From contig NZ_QXIL01000010.1 of the NCBI RefSeq assembly GCF_004115745.1, positions 1 to 64,000 of the forward strand: 64,000 nt of DNA, given 5' to 3'. Position 1 is the first letter of the stretch. The number at the start of each line of letters is the position of its first letter. The notes under the pieces are model-generated. The model searched no databases and was not told where the DNA came from. It was given only the letters and a program-made list of their open reading frames with translations. This DNA comes from Levilactobacillus suantsaii. Its GTDB lineage: Bacteria; Bacillota; Bacilli; Lactobacillales; Lactobacillaceae. The position numbers and the translations under genes were made by a program. Below, in pieces: positions 27,701-35,529 of the stretch.

Positions 27701-28316
27701 GAGCATGACTCAAATCAAGCTGGGTCAGGTAGTCAGCCAACTGGTTAAGGAGATCAGTATTGGCCACGTATTTCCCGGTCATCTGAGTTTCAAACGCGTT
27801 GTAGATAACCAAGAGGTCGTGCAGTTTAGCCTGTAAATCCGCACTTCCTGGCGCTAAACGGTCGATGGCAGCCGTCAAATCGGCCGCCGTGACCTGTCCC
27901 ACCCGAAACTCGGCCAGTTGCGCGGTCAGTTGGCTGATGAACCCCGGTCGCGTCACCTCACCGCGAAAGATGGTCAATTCATCAGCGTGGGCCTGAATAA
28001 TCTGGTAGATCAGCATATTCAATCCAGCCGTTGAAATCCGCGGTAACTGGTAGACCGGCTCGTTTTTCATGAAGAACCAGGCTAACCGGGTAAACGAAAA
28101 GACTTGCACGTGAGTCTGCGCAAACAACGGCTGGTCAGGGGCCAGTTGCTGGTGTAACGCGTCTAAGACACCCACTTCGGTCTCGAACTTGATGTGGTTG
28201 GGCACCAAGTAATAACATTGGTCATGCGGCTGGTCACGAAGCGTTTCAGTCATGGCCTGAATCATGGGAGTGCGGTGGTCATACCCCGCACTTCCCAGGA
28301 TAAACTGTAAACTCAT
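24717..28316 (-). CDS. rexB: Helicase-nuclease subunit RexB/AddB
   Basis: Partner of RexA; 1199 residues with an inactivated helicase-like N-terminal part (ILGSAGYDHRT replaces the first motif) and a C-terminal nuclease with GIVDYKSSARTF. In Bacillus AddB four cysteines hold an iron-sulfur cluster around the nuclease; the matching positions here read YDNPYAYF and FRNSDTTALKYSPYKS, with no cysteine, so the cluster is absent, as expected for RexB. The frame opens at 28415, but the ATG at 28316 follows GGGAGG. Divergent from the peptidase gene. Confidence 0.95.
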   Translation of the reverse strand: MSLQFILGSAGYDHRTPMIQAMTETLRDQPHDQCYYLVPNHIKFETEVGVLDALHQQLAPDQPLFAQTHVQVFSFTRLAWFFMKNEPVYQLPRISTAGLNMLIYQIIQAHADELTIFRGEVTRPGFISQLTAQLAEFRVGQVTAADLTAAIDRLAPGSADLQAKLHDLLVIYNAFETQMTGKYVANTDLLNQLADYLTQLDLSHAHFYLEGFSQMSAQESHLVTVLIQRAASVTVALNLDKAYTQDLPTVTDLFFQSGKLYYQLLSSARANHVHVLVDDHAKEPRVSADLLALDKYWQNSQVGRPTPPEAKTVPTKLHLFSAPSRYSEVAHVANKIHQLVATGKYRYRDFLIMTRHLDAYQTVIDPIFSAENIPYFDDADVQMADHPFVELINALFDVQRRNYRYSDIFRVLKSELLLPTDDHDEPIDVAAYRQAVALTENFVLKTGFEGQKRWTQADDWQYTRFTLGNDEVVTSKDQEITRQINVIRHFVQQTLPPLFQHLQHAKTYTDAATVLYQFLVNHGVVKRLMAWRDQAIAAQDLTLAGQPEQTWSTFCQMLDECHTILGDLPYSQTDFQALLQTGFSGAKFSQIPSTLDQVMFSESGIVQANNRKVTFLMGATATTMPDNQVPTTLLADSDRQDLSAQLQAGDDGAYLRDDAATQLAGEPYLNYLGFLSGCDQLVFSYPITSDGEANQEISPYVARIRDHFKLPVTQVSTTPAVDGHDVQQFVGTRRTTLRHLVQVSHAGQLTGQPLAPAWLYLLQVLKNDEQYGALTTKLLGSLKYRNEPHKLLPDIVTQLYGTTINTSISKLEEYYDNPYAYFLKYGLKLQERDVFELSPASTGEFFHATLDALVKMIHDQDLDLASVDDQQLKEMTDEAMAKLLDTTENPQFAVLESSSRMDYIRHQLMKTMHRMAWTLKQQSTRTKMRPKETEVQFGMGDQHGWAPLTFALPHQHQVSVRGRIDRLDMVQANGKTYLGIVDYKSSARTFKFDEAYYGQAMQMLTYLDAVKRNFAAAIGASEPTPANLAGAVYLHVQDPILKAETVKDPANPVIDLLKAEQYQGLLLEDEDLLENIESLFAKGTGKSVLFSGLRKNGDGNFKSRLLVTPTELDELLAHTERLIKQAAEQIFAGHVDLAPFRNSDTTALKYSPYKSIMQFDPLLPENNYHDLAPLSRAKVMKLIADKMANRQAGGVQDER

Positions 28317-28509
28317 AGATAAGGACCTCCCTTTTTTGACGACTAACAACGTTGCATCTATTTTAGCACAACTTTCTACGCCGGCAAACACACGTTCGTC
28401 CCAAAGCAACGACATTTACAAACTTTTCTTGATTTTTACACACCACCCCCAGTTGGCGTGCTAAACTAGGGTTAATATTAAAAAATGATGAGAAAGCCGG
28501 CTTAATGGT

Positions 28510-29646
28510 ATGCAAAAAAACGAACAAATTGAGATTCTAAAACACTTAGTTAGTCTAAATTCCGTCAACGGCAACGAGTAAGCCGTCGCCACCTATATCA
28601 AACAATTATTTGCCGTCCACGGCATCGATAGTCAGATCATCCCCTACGCCCACGGTCGCAGCAACCTCATCGCCGAAATCGGCCAGGGTAAGCAGGTCTT
28701 GGCTCTTTCCGGTCACCTGGACACCGTTGCCACCGGGGATCCGGCCAACTGGCAATTTCCGCCCTTTGACGCCCACATCGAAAACAATCGGCTTTACGGT
28801 CGCGGGGCTGCGGACATGAAAAGTGGGTTGGCTGCCATGGTCATTACTTTCATTAACTTGGCGGACAACCAAACGCCGCTCAACGGCCGCTTACGTTTCA
28901 TCGGCACGGTCGGCGAAGAAAACGGCGCGATGGGCTCTCGGATGTTGACCGAACAAGGCTACGCCGATGACCTGAGTGCCCTAGTCATTGGCGAACCGAC
29001 CGGTGGCAACATCGTCTACGCCCATAACGGGTCACTCAACTACCACGTCTTCTGCCAGGGCAAGGGCGCGCACAGCTCCATGCCCGAAAAAGGGATCAAC
29101 GCGGTCACCAACCTAATCAAGTTCGTCACGGCTGAAGCGACCGGTTTCGACGATGCCCCAATCAGCCCCGAGCTTGGGTCGCTGGTCCACAACGTGACCG
29201 TCTTCAAAGGCGGCGAGCAGGTCAACACCATCCCCGCCTACGCCGAACTCCAAGGAAACATTCGGCCGATTCCCGAATTCGACAATGCTGCCGTTATCCA
29301 ACGACTCCACGAACTGGTCGACCAGGTGAACCAACAGACCGACGCACAACTCACACTCCACGTGGACTATAGTTTCAAACCGATCATCAGTGACCAACAC
29401 GATGCCTTGATTCAGACGACCAAGCAGATTGCCGATGCCGAATTTGGCCACCCGGTCGATTTGGCTGTGATTCATGGGGCTACCGATGCCTCCGAATTCA
29501 CCAAGTCTAAGAACCACTTTCCAGTTATGGTCTACGGGGCCGGCGAATGGAGTGCCGCCCACTCCCTCAACGAATCCGTCGACTTAGACCAGTATGCCCA
29601 CGTCCAACACGTTTACCAACAATTAGTCGAAAAATTCTTAGCTTAA
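28510..29646 (+). pseudogene. M20 peptidase (ArgE/DapE family) with in-frame stop
   Basis: Reading from ATG 28510 gives MQKNEQIEILKHLVSLNSVNGNE, then TAA at 28579-28581, then AVATYIKQLFAVHGIDSQ and the full remainder of an M20 metallopeptidase in the same frame. The total of 378 codons equals the normal family length, so codon 24 is a nonsense change. Zinc and catalytic motifs are intact downstream: SGHLDTV, GRGAADMKSG, VGEENGAMGS and IGEPTGG. Members remove acyl or aminoacyl groups from amino acids or dipeptides. A shortened product from a later start (for example TTG 28699) would lose part of the catalytic domain. Sequencing error cannot be excluded. Confidence 0.85.
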
Positions 29647-29655
29647 ACCAGCACG

Positions 29656-29701
29656 AATCCCCCGTTCAAAGCGCCAGTAACGTCTTGAACGGGGGATTTT
29701 T
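29656..29701 (+). terminator. terminator after peptidase gene
   Basis: Arms AATCCCCCGTTCAA and TTGAACGGGGGATT around a 15-base loop, followed by TTT. Confidence 0.85.
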
Positions 29702-29750
29702 GTGGTTTCACACTAACTCACGAAAAAAGCCCGGCGCCGTGGCCAGGCTC

Positions 29751-30116
29751 TTAGTTATCCGCTTCATCGGGAGCGTTCGCTGCATGACAGTTCTCGGTTA
29801 AAACGTCATTGGTGCAGGTTTCCAGGTCCGCCAAGATAGTTGCGTTGTCCTGCTGTTGCGCCGCAAGATTTTCAGCGACGGCCCACCGGGCTAATGTATC
29901 CGTGATGGGGACGATGTCTTGAATAATCGACATCTCGGCATCATCACTGTGTTGCTTTTGGATTGCCCGAAAGCTATCGATGTCCGTGATGAGCCGTAAG
30001 ACTTTCCCCGTAGCTTTCTCTACGGATTGGAAAATCACGAAATGGGCCTTTTGGTTGGCTTCATCGATTCGTTCCCGCACGATTTCTAATTGTTGGTCAT
30101 TTATGTTTAAGGCCAT
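29751..30116 (-). CDS. Hypothetical small soluble protein
   Basis: Not recognised. A 121-residue acidic, mostly helical protein with no membrane segment or signal peptide. The frame opens at 30131, but the ATG at 30116 has GGGGGTG at proper spacing. Two cysteines near the C-terminus (ETCTNDVLTENCH) may be incidental. It stands alone between convergent and codirectional neighbours. Confidence 0.65.
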   Translation of the reverse strand: MALNINDQQLEIVRERIDEANQKAHFVIFQSVEKATGKVLRLITDIDSFRAIQKQHSDDAEMSIIQDIVPITDTLARWAVAENLAAQQQDNATILADLETCTNDVLTENCHAANAPDEADN

Positions 30117-30215
30117 TACGTTCACCCCCATAACTCTTATTCTAACAAAGAACCGGGTGAATTAACCGCAATTACCTCCTAAATGCCAAAAAGTTTCCTC
30201 ATGTCCCTTAAATTG

Positions 30216-30818
30216 CTAGCAAATTGCCAGGGATTGGTAGTCATGACCCCCGTGTTGCAAAAGGTCGACGGCGACTTGGACGACTGTTTCACGTGAAACA
30301 TTACCTGCCGGCACCGGTTGACCTTCCGCAATGATTTTGGGCGTGGTCGCAGGCCCGGCACTTAGCGTGACCGGCCGCAAGATTGTGTACGGGAATTCCG
30401 CTTCGTCCACCAGCTTAGCGGCGTAACGCTGTTGTTTCAAATACTCGGTCACGTCGTCGATACCCGGATAATTCAGGTCGCCAACCACTTCTTGGTCCAC
30501 GCCCGCGGTGCTCAACAACACCACTCGGGTCAGAGGGAGTTGTTGGCGATACTGGGTGTCGAACAAGGCCTCTAACGCCCAATCGACATCCATCCCGCTC
30601 AAAGCCGAAAAGACGATGGGCGTGTCCTGTAAGGCCGGGCCATAGGTGACGGCTTTGTGCAGGTCACCGGTCAGATCCGTGACCTGGTCGCGGATTTCGG
30701 CGGGTAACGCCGTGGCGGGGTCGTGTAAAACCCGCACCGTGGTGGCGGGTTTTTCACTCAACTGTTGGGCAACGGCCGTGCCAATTGGCGTCGCGCCCAG
30801 AATTAAATAAATAGTCAT
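30216..30818 (-). CDS. NAD(P)-binding (NmrA/SDR-like) protein
   Basis: A 200-residue atypical short-chain dehydrogenase of the NAD(P)H-binding type. The N-terminal nucleotide loop is ILGATPIGTAV, and ILRPVTLSAGP near residue 145 is the usual LRP motif; the classical YxxxK pair is not evident, so it may sense cofactor or modify sugars rather than reduce a substrate. The ATG follows TTGGAG. The gene contains a perfect parS site (see 30285-30300), and the codons over that site read NVSRET. Confidence 0.75.
   Translation of the reverse strand: MTIYLILGATPIGTAVAQQLSEKPATTVRVLHDPATALPAEIRDQVTDLTGDLHKAVTYGPALQDTPIVFSALSGMDVDWALEALFDTQYRQQLPLTRVVLLSTAGVDQEVVGDLNYPGIDDVTEYLKQQRYAAKLVDEAEFPYTILRPVTLSAGPATTPKIIAEGQPVPAGNVSRETVVQVAVDLLQHGGHDYQSLAIC
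30285..30300. promoter_or_regulatory. parS centromere-like site
   Basis: TGTTTCACGTGAAACA, a perfect 16-base palindrome identical to the consensus ParB/Spo0J binding site TGTTNCACGTGAAACA. Such sites cluster around the replication origin and load ParB and SMC. It lies inside the coding sequence of the NAD(P)-binding protein. No second copy was seen in the window. Confidence 0.9.
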
Positions 30819-30978
30819 TAGTTTTTCGCTCCAATCTTTGCTTCCCAGTGTACCAGAAAATGTCTAACCCGACATCGTTGACCCCCACGACGCATTGCTG
30901 GCTCGCCCAGCAAGAATTCGGGTATAATGGGTGCAGGATCTTGTATCCGGTTTCGCAGATTAATTAGGAGGTTTTGTC

Positions 30979-31962
30979 ATGACAAATCGTCAGGTAACAA
31001 TTGGTAAAACAGACGTGCACACCACGCCTTTAGGCCTCGGGACCAACGCGGTCGGCGGCTACAATCTCTTCCCTAATTTACGGGATGAGGACGGCATCGC
31101 CCTGGTCAAAGCCGGGTTAAACCATGGGATTCAACTCTTGGATACCGCCTTCGTCTACGGTCTGGACCACTCCGAAGAACTGGTCGGGCAGGCCATGGCC
31201 GATTTCGACCGGCACCAGGTCACCTTAGCCACCAAGGGTGCCCAAGACTTTTCTAGCGGCGAACAGGTCATCAACAACGACCCGGACTTTTTGACCCAGC
31301 AGGTCGATGCCAGTCTCAAACGGCTGAACACGGACTATCTGGACATCTTCTACATTCACTTCCCCGACAAGCAAACGCCCAAAGCCGAAGCCGTTGGGGC
31401 GTTACAACGGCTCCGCGAACAGGGCAAGATTCGGGCCATTGGGGTCTCCAACTTTAGCCTCGACCAAGTCAAAGAAGCCAACGCCGACGGGTACGTCGAC
31501 GTGGTGGAAGACGAATACAGTCTATTGCATCGCGACCACGAAGCAGACTTATTGCCCTACTTAAAGGACCACCAAATCAGCTTCGTACCGTACTTCCCAC
31601 TGGCTTCGGGATTATTGACCGGAAAGTACGACCGCGACGTCACCTTCCCGGATGACGATATTCGTAGTCAGATGAGCGACTTTCAAGCCCCACGTTACGG
31701 TCAAGCCTTAGACGCCGTAGCCAAAGTACGCCCCATTGCCGACGCTCACGATGCGACCGTTGCTCAAGTGGTCCTCGCTTGGTACATGCAAAACCCACTC
31801 ATCAGTGTGGTCATCCCCGGTGCCAAGCGCGCCGAACAGGTCACGGCTAATGCTAAGGCCCTCGACGTCACCCTATCCACTGAAGAATACAATACCATCG
31901 ACCAAGCCTTTACCCCGTTCAAGCACAGCGCAAGCGGTAAGTCCTTGGCTGATCCCGATTAA
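30979..31962 (+). CDS. Aldo/keto reductase
   Basis: NADPH-dependent reductase of carbonyl compounds, 327 residues, the size of the (beta/alpha)8 barrel family. Seen: GTNAVGGYNLF near the start, LLDTAFVYGLDHSEELVGQAM with the catalytic Asp and Tyr, and IRAIGVSNFSLDQV. The C-terminal VVIPGAKRAEQVTANA fits cofactor binding. ATG follows TTAGGAGG; a TATAAT lies at 30923. It diverges from the NAD(P)-binding gene. Substrate unknown. Confidence 0.9.
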   Translation: MTNRQVTIGKTDVHTTPLGLGTNAVGGYNLFPNLRDEDGIALVKAGLNHGIQLLDTAFVYGLDHSEELVGQAMADFDRHQVTLATKGAQDFSSGEQVINNDPDFLTQQVDASLKRLNTDYLDIFYIHFPDKQTPKAEAVGALQRLREQGKIRAIGVSNFSLDQVKEANADGYVDVVEDEYSLLHRDHEADLLPYLKDHQISFVPYFPLASGLLTGKYDRDVTFPDDDIRSQMSDFQAPRYGQALDAVAKVRPIADAHDATVAQVVLAWYMQNPLISVVIPGAKRAEQVTANAKALDVTLSTEEYNTIDQAFTPFKHSASGKSLADPD

Positions 31963-32088
31963 CCTTAACTTTTGACAACTGGCCTCCCGCCCCCGTTCGG
32001 CGAGGGGCTTTTTAATTGTTTTTACCGGCCTAGTTTGGTGTTCGAATTTTACGAATAATTCAATCTGTATAAATTCATTAATTCGTAA

Positions 32089-32117
32089 TTGCAATCAATT
32101 AATCGCTGTGCTACACT
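32089..32117 (+). promoter_or_regulatory. promoter of purine permease
   Basis: TTGCAA, a 17-base spacer and TACACT. Transcription would start near 32124, upstream of the inverted PurBox-like repeat. Confidence 0.5.
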
Positions 32118-32137
32118 AATTCAGGATTGATTAAACG

Positions 32138-32174
32138 AAAAAATCCGAACGATTTTTAAAAACGTTCGGATTTT
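32138..32174. promoter_or_regulatory. inverted PurBox-like operator or leader hairpin
   Basis: Two copies of the motif AAATCCGAACG face each other (32140-32151 and 32163-32174) around an 11-base AT-rich centre. The core CCGAAC matches the PurBox (AWWWCCGAACWWT) bound by Gram-positive PurR. The same bases can form a 12-bp hairpin in the mRNA leader. It lies between the predicted start point and the purine permease, which supports purine control. No purine riboswitch core was found. Confidence 0.55.
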
Positions 32175-32199
32175 ACTATGGTCTTAAGGAGTGCCGTAA

Positions 32200-33510
32200 A
32201 TGCAACGAATTGCCGAATACTTTCAATTTAAAGAAAACGGAACGAACTTTAAAACCGAGATGCTTGCAGGGCTAACCACTTTCGTCTCCATGGCATACAT
32301 CTTGTTCGTCAACCCCCAAGTCTTAGGGGCTTCCGGTATCAACCAAGGTGCCGTGTTCACCGCGACGGCCTTCGCGTCCGCCTTCGGGTGTTTCTTGATG
32401 GGCATCTTAGCCAACTACCCCATCGCTATCTCTGCCAGTCTGGGAATCAACGCGTTTTTCGCCTATTCCGTGGTCATCGGGATGAAGGTTCCGTGGGAGA
32501 CTGCGCTGGCCGGCGTATTCGTCGCCTCGATTCTCTTCATGATTTTGACCGCCTTCAAGCTCAGAGAAAAAGTCGTCGACGCTATTCCACGAGACCTCAA
32601 AATGGCGATCAGTGCCGGCATTGGTCTGTTCATCGCCTTTATCGGCCTGAGTCAAGGTGGCTTGGTCCAAGCCGACAAATCAACGATCTTGACCTTAGGC
32701 TCTTTGCACGTGGGCAGTACCTGGTTGACCATCTTTGGTTTAATCGTCACGTTGGTTTTGATGAGTGCCCGGATTCCCGGCGCCATCTTCATCGGGATGA
32801 TTGCTAACTCCATCTTGGGTCTGGCCACCGGTTTGATTCCGATGCCGAAACACATCATCTCCGGTGTTCCTAGTATCGATTCAACCTTCCTGGTGGGCCT
32901 GACGCATGCCGGCAGCATCAACACTTTACAACTGCTAGTCGTCGTGTTGACCTTCTTGCTAGTCACCTTCTTCGACACTACCGGAACCCTAGTCGGGTTA
33001 GCCGAACAAGCTGGCTTGATTAAAAATAACAAGCTCCCGCGGATTGGGAAAGCCCTAATGGCCGATTCCAGCACCATGGTCGTGGGGTCTCTTCTGGGGA
33101 CCTCCCCGATGGGGGCCTTCGTCGAATCTTCCGCCGGCATCGCCGTGGGGGGCCGGACCGGGTTCACCGCCATCACGACCGGCGTGCTCTTCATTTTCGG
33201 GGCTTTCTTCTCCCCGCTGCTGGCCGTGGTGACCGACCAAGTCACCGCACCCGCGTTGATCATCGTCGGCGTCCTGATGGCCCAATCCTTGAAGAACATC
33301 CACTGGGAAAAGTTCGAGATTGCGGCGCCGGCCTTTCTGACCGTTTTAGGGATGCCGTTGACCTACAGTATCGCCGATGGGATTGCTCTGGGCTTCATCG
33401 CCTACCCGCTGACCATGATTGCCGCCAAGCGTGGCAAGGAAGTCGGTCCGATGATGTACAGTCTGGCCGTGGTCTTCATCCTGTTCCTTTGGATTTTAAA
33501 CGCGAGCTAA
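32200..33510 (+). CDS. Purine permease, AzgA-like (NCS2)
   Basis: Imports purine bases, probably guanine/hypoxanthine or adenine, with protons. The 436 residues carry about 12-14 membrane segments and the AzgA-type motifs NPQVLGASG, ISASLGINAFFAY and FFDTTGTLVGLAEQAG. ATG follows TTAAGGAG. The PurBox-like pair in its leader suggests regulation by PurR. It is monocistronic, ending in a strong terminator. Which base it prefers cannot be decided from sequence. Confidence 0.92.
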   Translation: MQRIAEYFQFKENGTNFKTEMLAGLTTFVSMAYILFVNPQVLGASGINQGAVFTATAFASAFGCFLMGILANYPIAISASLGINAFFAYSVVIGMKVPWETALAGVFVASILFMILTAFKLREKVVDAIPRDLKMAISAGIGLFIAFIGLSQGGLVQADKSTILTLGSLHVGSTWLTIFGLIVTLVLMSARIPGAIFIGMIANSILGLATGLIPMPKHIISGVPSIDSTFLVGLTHAGSINTLQLLVVVLTFLLVTFFDTTGTLVGLAEQAGLIKNNKLPRIGKALMADSSTMVVGSLLGTSPMGAFVESSAGIAVGGRTGFTAITTGVLFIFGAFFSPLLAVVTDQVTAPALIIVGVLMAQSLKNIHWEKFEIAAPAFLTVLGMPLTYSIADGIALGFIAYPLTMIAAKRGKEVGPMMYSLAVVFILFLWILNAS

Positions 33511-33531
33511 CTCACACTAACCACTAACTTC

Positions 33532-33570
33532 AAAAGGGCGTCTCAGATGACTAATCTGAGACGCCTTTTT
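33532..33570 (+). terminator. terminator after purine permease
   Basis: Arms AAAAGGGCGTCTCAGAT and ATCTGAGACGCCTTTTT around a short loop, followed by T. Confidence 0.9.
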
Positions 33571-33651
33571 GAACACGACCAAAACGTGCGTCACCCCCAC
33601 CAATGGCTTATACTAAGGACAAGCATTCGACAGAAGGAGTTCGACTTTATT

Positions 33652-34437
33652 ATGAAATTTATGACTCATGACCACGTCCGCCTGGATTACAGTGATACCG
33701 GTGGTGACGGCCAACCGGTGGTGTTACTAACCGGAATCGGTGGCGCAAAGGAAATTTGGCGCGACCAACTGACCTGGCTACAAGACCTGGGCTACCGGGT
33801 GCTGGCGTTAGACGCCCGGAATCAAGGGGCATCCCAGCACACCGTCAAGGGCCGGCGGATATCGCGCCACGCTATCGATTTGCACGACTTTTTGACCGGA
33901 CTCGAATTGACCCAACCGATTCTAATCGGTAACTCGATGGGCGCCGCCACCCTGTTCGCCTACGTGTCCCTCTTCGGTGACGCCGATTTAGCCGCCATCG
34001 TGGACGTTGACCAAAGTCCCAAGATGATCAGCGATGAGACCTGGGCGTACGGTTTCAACGACTTAACTTGGGAGACGTTCCCCAGCCTGCTTAAATTTCC
34101 CTTGGGACCGGCCACAGCCACGCGTATCAACGACCAAACCTATGCCGACGTCAAACAGGTTGAAGCCGCGCACCCTTACGATGCGGACCTCAACCTGCCC
34201 TTCTTATTGGACCACGCGTTTCAAGATTGGCGCGATATTGTCGCCCAACTCCACGTACCTTTTTTCGTGATTGCCGGAGAAAAATCTCCCTATTTTAACC
34301 CTAAATTCGCGGCCGTGACCGCCCAACTTGCGCCCCACGGCCAAAGTACCGTAATTTCGAACGCCGGACACATCGTTTTAGCCGAACAGCCCCATGCCTT
34401 TAACCAAGCTTTAGGGAAGTTCCTCCAAACGCTCTAA
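33652..34437 (+). CDS. Alpha/beta hydrolase
   Basis: A 261-residue hydrolase. The nucleophile elbow is GNSMGA, the oxyanion region LLTGIGGAKEIW, and the acid/base pair is indicated by AGHIVLAEQPHAF (His) with an Asp before it. The frame is open back to 33547, but that would start inside the upstream terminator; the ATG at 33652 follows AGAAGGAG. It converges on the SorC-type regulator, the stops overlapping by four bases. Substrate unknown. Confidence 0.85.
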   Translation: MKFMTHDHVRLDYSDTGGDGQPVVLLTGIGGAKEIWRDQLTWLQDLGYRVLALDARNQGASQHTVKGRRISRHAIDLHDFLTGLELTQPILIGNSMGAATLFAYVSLFGDADLAAIVDVDQSPKMISDETWAYGFNDLTWETFPSLLKFPLGPATATRINDQTYADVKQVEAAHPYDADLNLPFLLDHAFQDWRDIVAQLHVPFFVIAGEKSPYFNPKFAAVTAQLAPHGQSTVISNAGHIVLAEQPHAFNQALGKFLQTL

Positions 34438-35378
34438 ACATCCGCCGCGAGGATACGCTGAGCGATGGCCTCATTCAGGACGATGTCGGTCACTAAATGC
34501 CCGCGCAAGGCCCCTAACGCCGCGTCAGTCTTGAACTTATTGCGGATGACCCCCAACCGGCGCGGGGTCTTCAAAATTTGGCTGATGGGCAAACCCACGG
34601 TCTTATCGGCGTCCTGATTCAAGAAGTGGCCCTGGCGGTCATACGGTCGGCCATACAGGATGCCTGCGATATCATCGGCGGCCACTCCTGGGAAAATCTC
34701 CCCGTAGTGGTCCTGCCAGACCGGAATCGACTCAATCGACGCCAACGTACCAAACCCACAGAACAACGCGTTCATCTTTTGCGCCGCCTGAAAAGCCGGG
34801 GCTAACGCTGGTTCTTGGGGCAGCGCCGCGCGAATCTGGTCATTGATGACGTATAATGGGCTGGCCAACGTGACGTAGCGACTTCCATAACGAGCGGCCG
34901 CCTTTTCGACCATTTGGCGCGTGCCGGCCACCGAACTGTACTTCATATTGTCGCCCACAAACTGGGTGAAGGTCAGGTCGTTTCTGATTTTACCGCGCAG
35001 TTGGTCGATGATGCTAAAGACCGTGCTCCCCCAAGCTACGCCGACCACCTGGGATTGGTCGATCAACGACTGGACCTGCATCGCCGCGTACTGGACGATG
35101 TTAGTCGCATCCTCTGCTGGGTTCTCGGCGTTGTACAAAATGAACGCGTTAGTCAGCCCATAACGATGGCGAAATTCCGCCTCCAGCGTCACGTTTCTCG
35201 CAATCGGATCGTTGACGGTAATGGTCACGACCCCCGTCTTCAAAGCTTCGTCCAAGTGCTTCGTAATCAGGTACCGACTGAGGTGATACTTGGTGGATAG
35301 ATCGGCGATTGACAGCTGCGCCAGGTAGTAATCCTGGGCAATCATCGCCAGTAATTTTTGGTGCGAAATGTCATCCAT
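34434..35378 (-). CDS. SorC-family regulator, CitI-like
   Basis: A 314-residue regulator with an N-terminal helix-turn-helix (LSTKYHLSRYLITKHLDEAL, about 25-44) and a sugar-binding-type C-terminal domain (VGVAWGSTVFSIIDQL and ATEGICGFGTLAS-like FCGFGTLASIES). In Weissella and Lactococcus the SorC-type CitI/CitR activates divergent cit genes when citrate is present. Its position, back to back with mae-citCXG across an AT-rich gap, gives the same inference here. The frame opens at 35411; ATG 35378 has AAAGGGGGA. Confidence 0.85.
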   Translation of the reverse strand: MDDISHQKLLAMIAQDYYLAQLSIADLSTKYHLSRYLITKHLDEALKTGVVTITVNDPIARNVTLEAEFRHRYGLTNAFILYNAENPAEDATNIVQYAAMQVQSLIDQSQVVGVAWGSTVFSIIDQLRGKIRNDLTFTQFVGDNMKYSSVAGTRQMVEKAAARYGSRYVTLASPLYVINDQIRAALPQEPALAPAFQAAQKMNALFCGFGTLASIESIPVWQDHYGEIFPGVAADDIAGILYGRPYDRQGHFLNQDADKTVGLPISQILKTPRRLGVIRNKFKTDAALGALRGHLVTDIVLNEAIAQRILAADV

Positions 35379-35529
35379 GTCACTTTCCCCCTTTACGTTT
35401 TTGTAAGTCAAATTGATTTTACCACAAAACCACTTTTTAAAAATAGCAAAATAACTTCATATTTTTGAATTTTGCAAAAAATCAGCGTATGCTTAAACAG
35501 TACAATAAGAGAAAGAAGGCTGGCAACAC
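35379..35529. promoter_or_regulatory. divergent AT-rich citrate control region
   Basis: The 151 bases between the CitI-like gene and mae are strongly AT-rich, with TTTTTAAAAA and several ATTTTG/CAAAAT stretches. AT-rich operators are known for CitI in related bacteria. A -10 TACAAT at about 35502 lacks a good -35, as expected for an activator-dependent promoter. Confidence 0.45.

Noticed and set aside
31963-32199. Purine riboswitch ahead of the purine permease
   Set aside because: The three-way junction core motifs are missing; the only structure is the facing PurBox-like repeat.
32652-33299. 215-codon minus-strand open frame inside the purine permease gene
   Set aside because: It lies fully opposite a well recognised transporter gene, has low-complexity Pro/Thr/Lys wording, and no ribosome site. 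It is a shadow of the G+C-rich coding strand.
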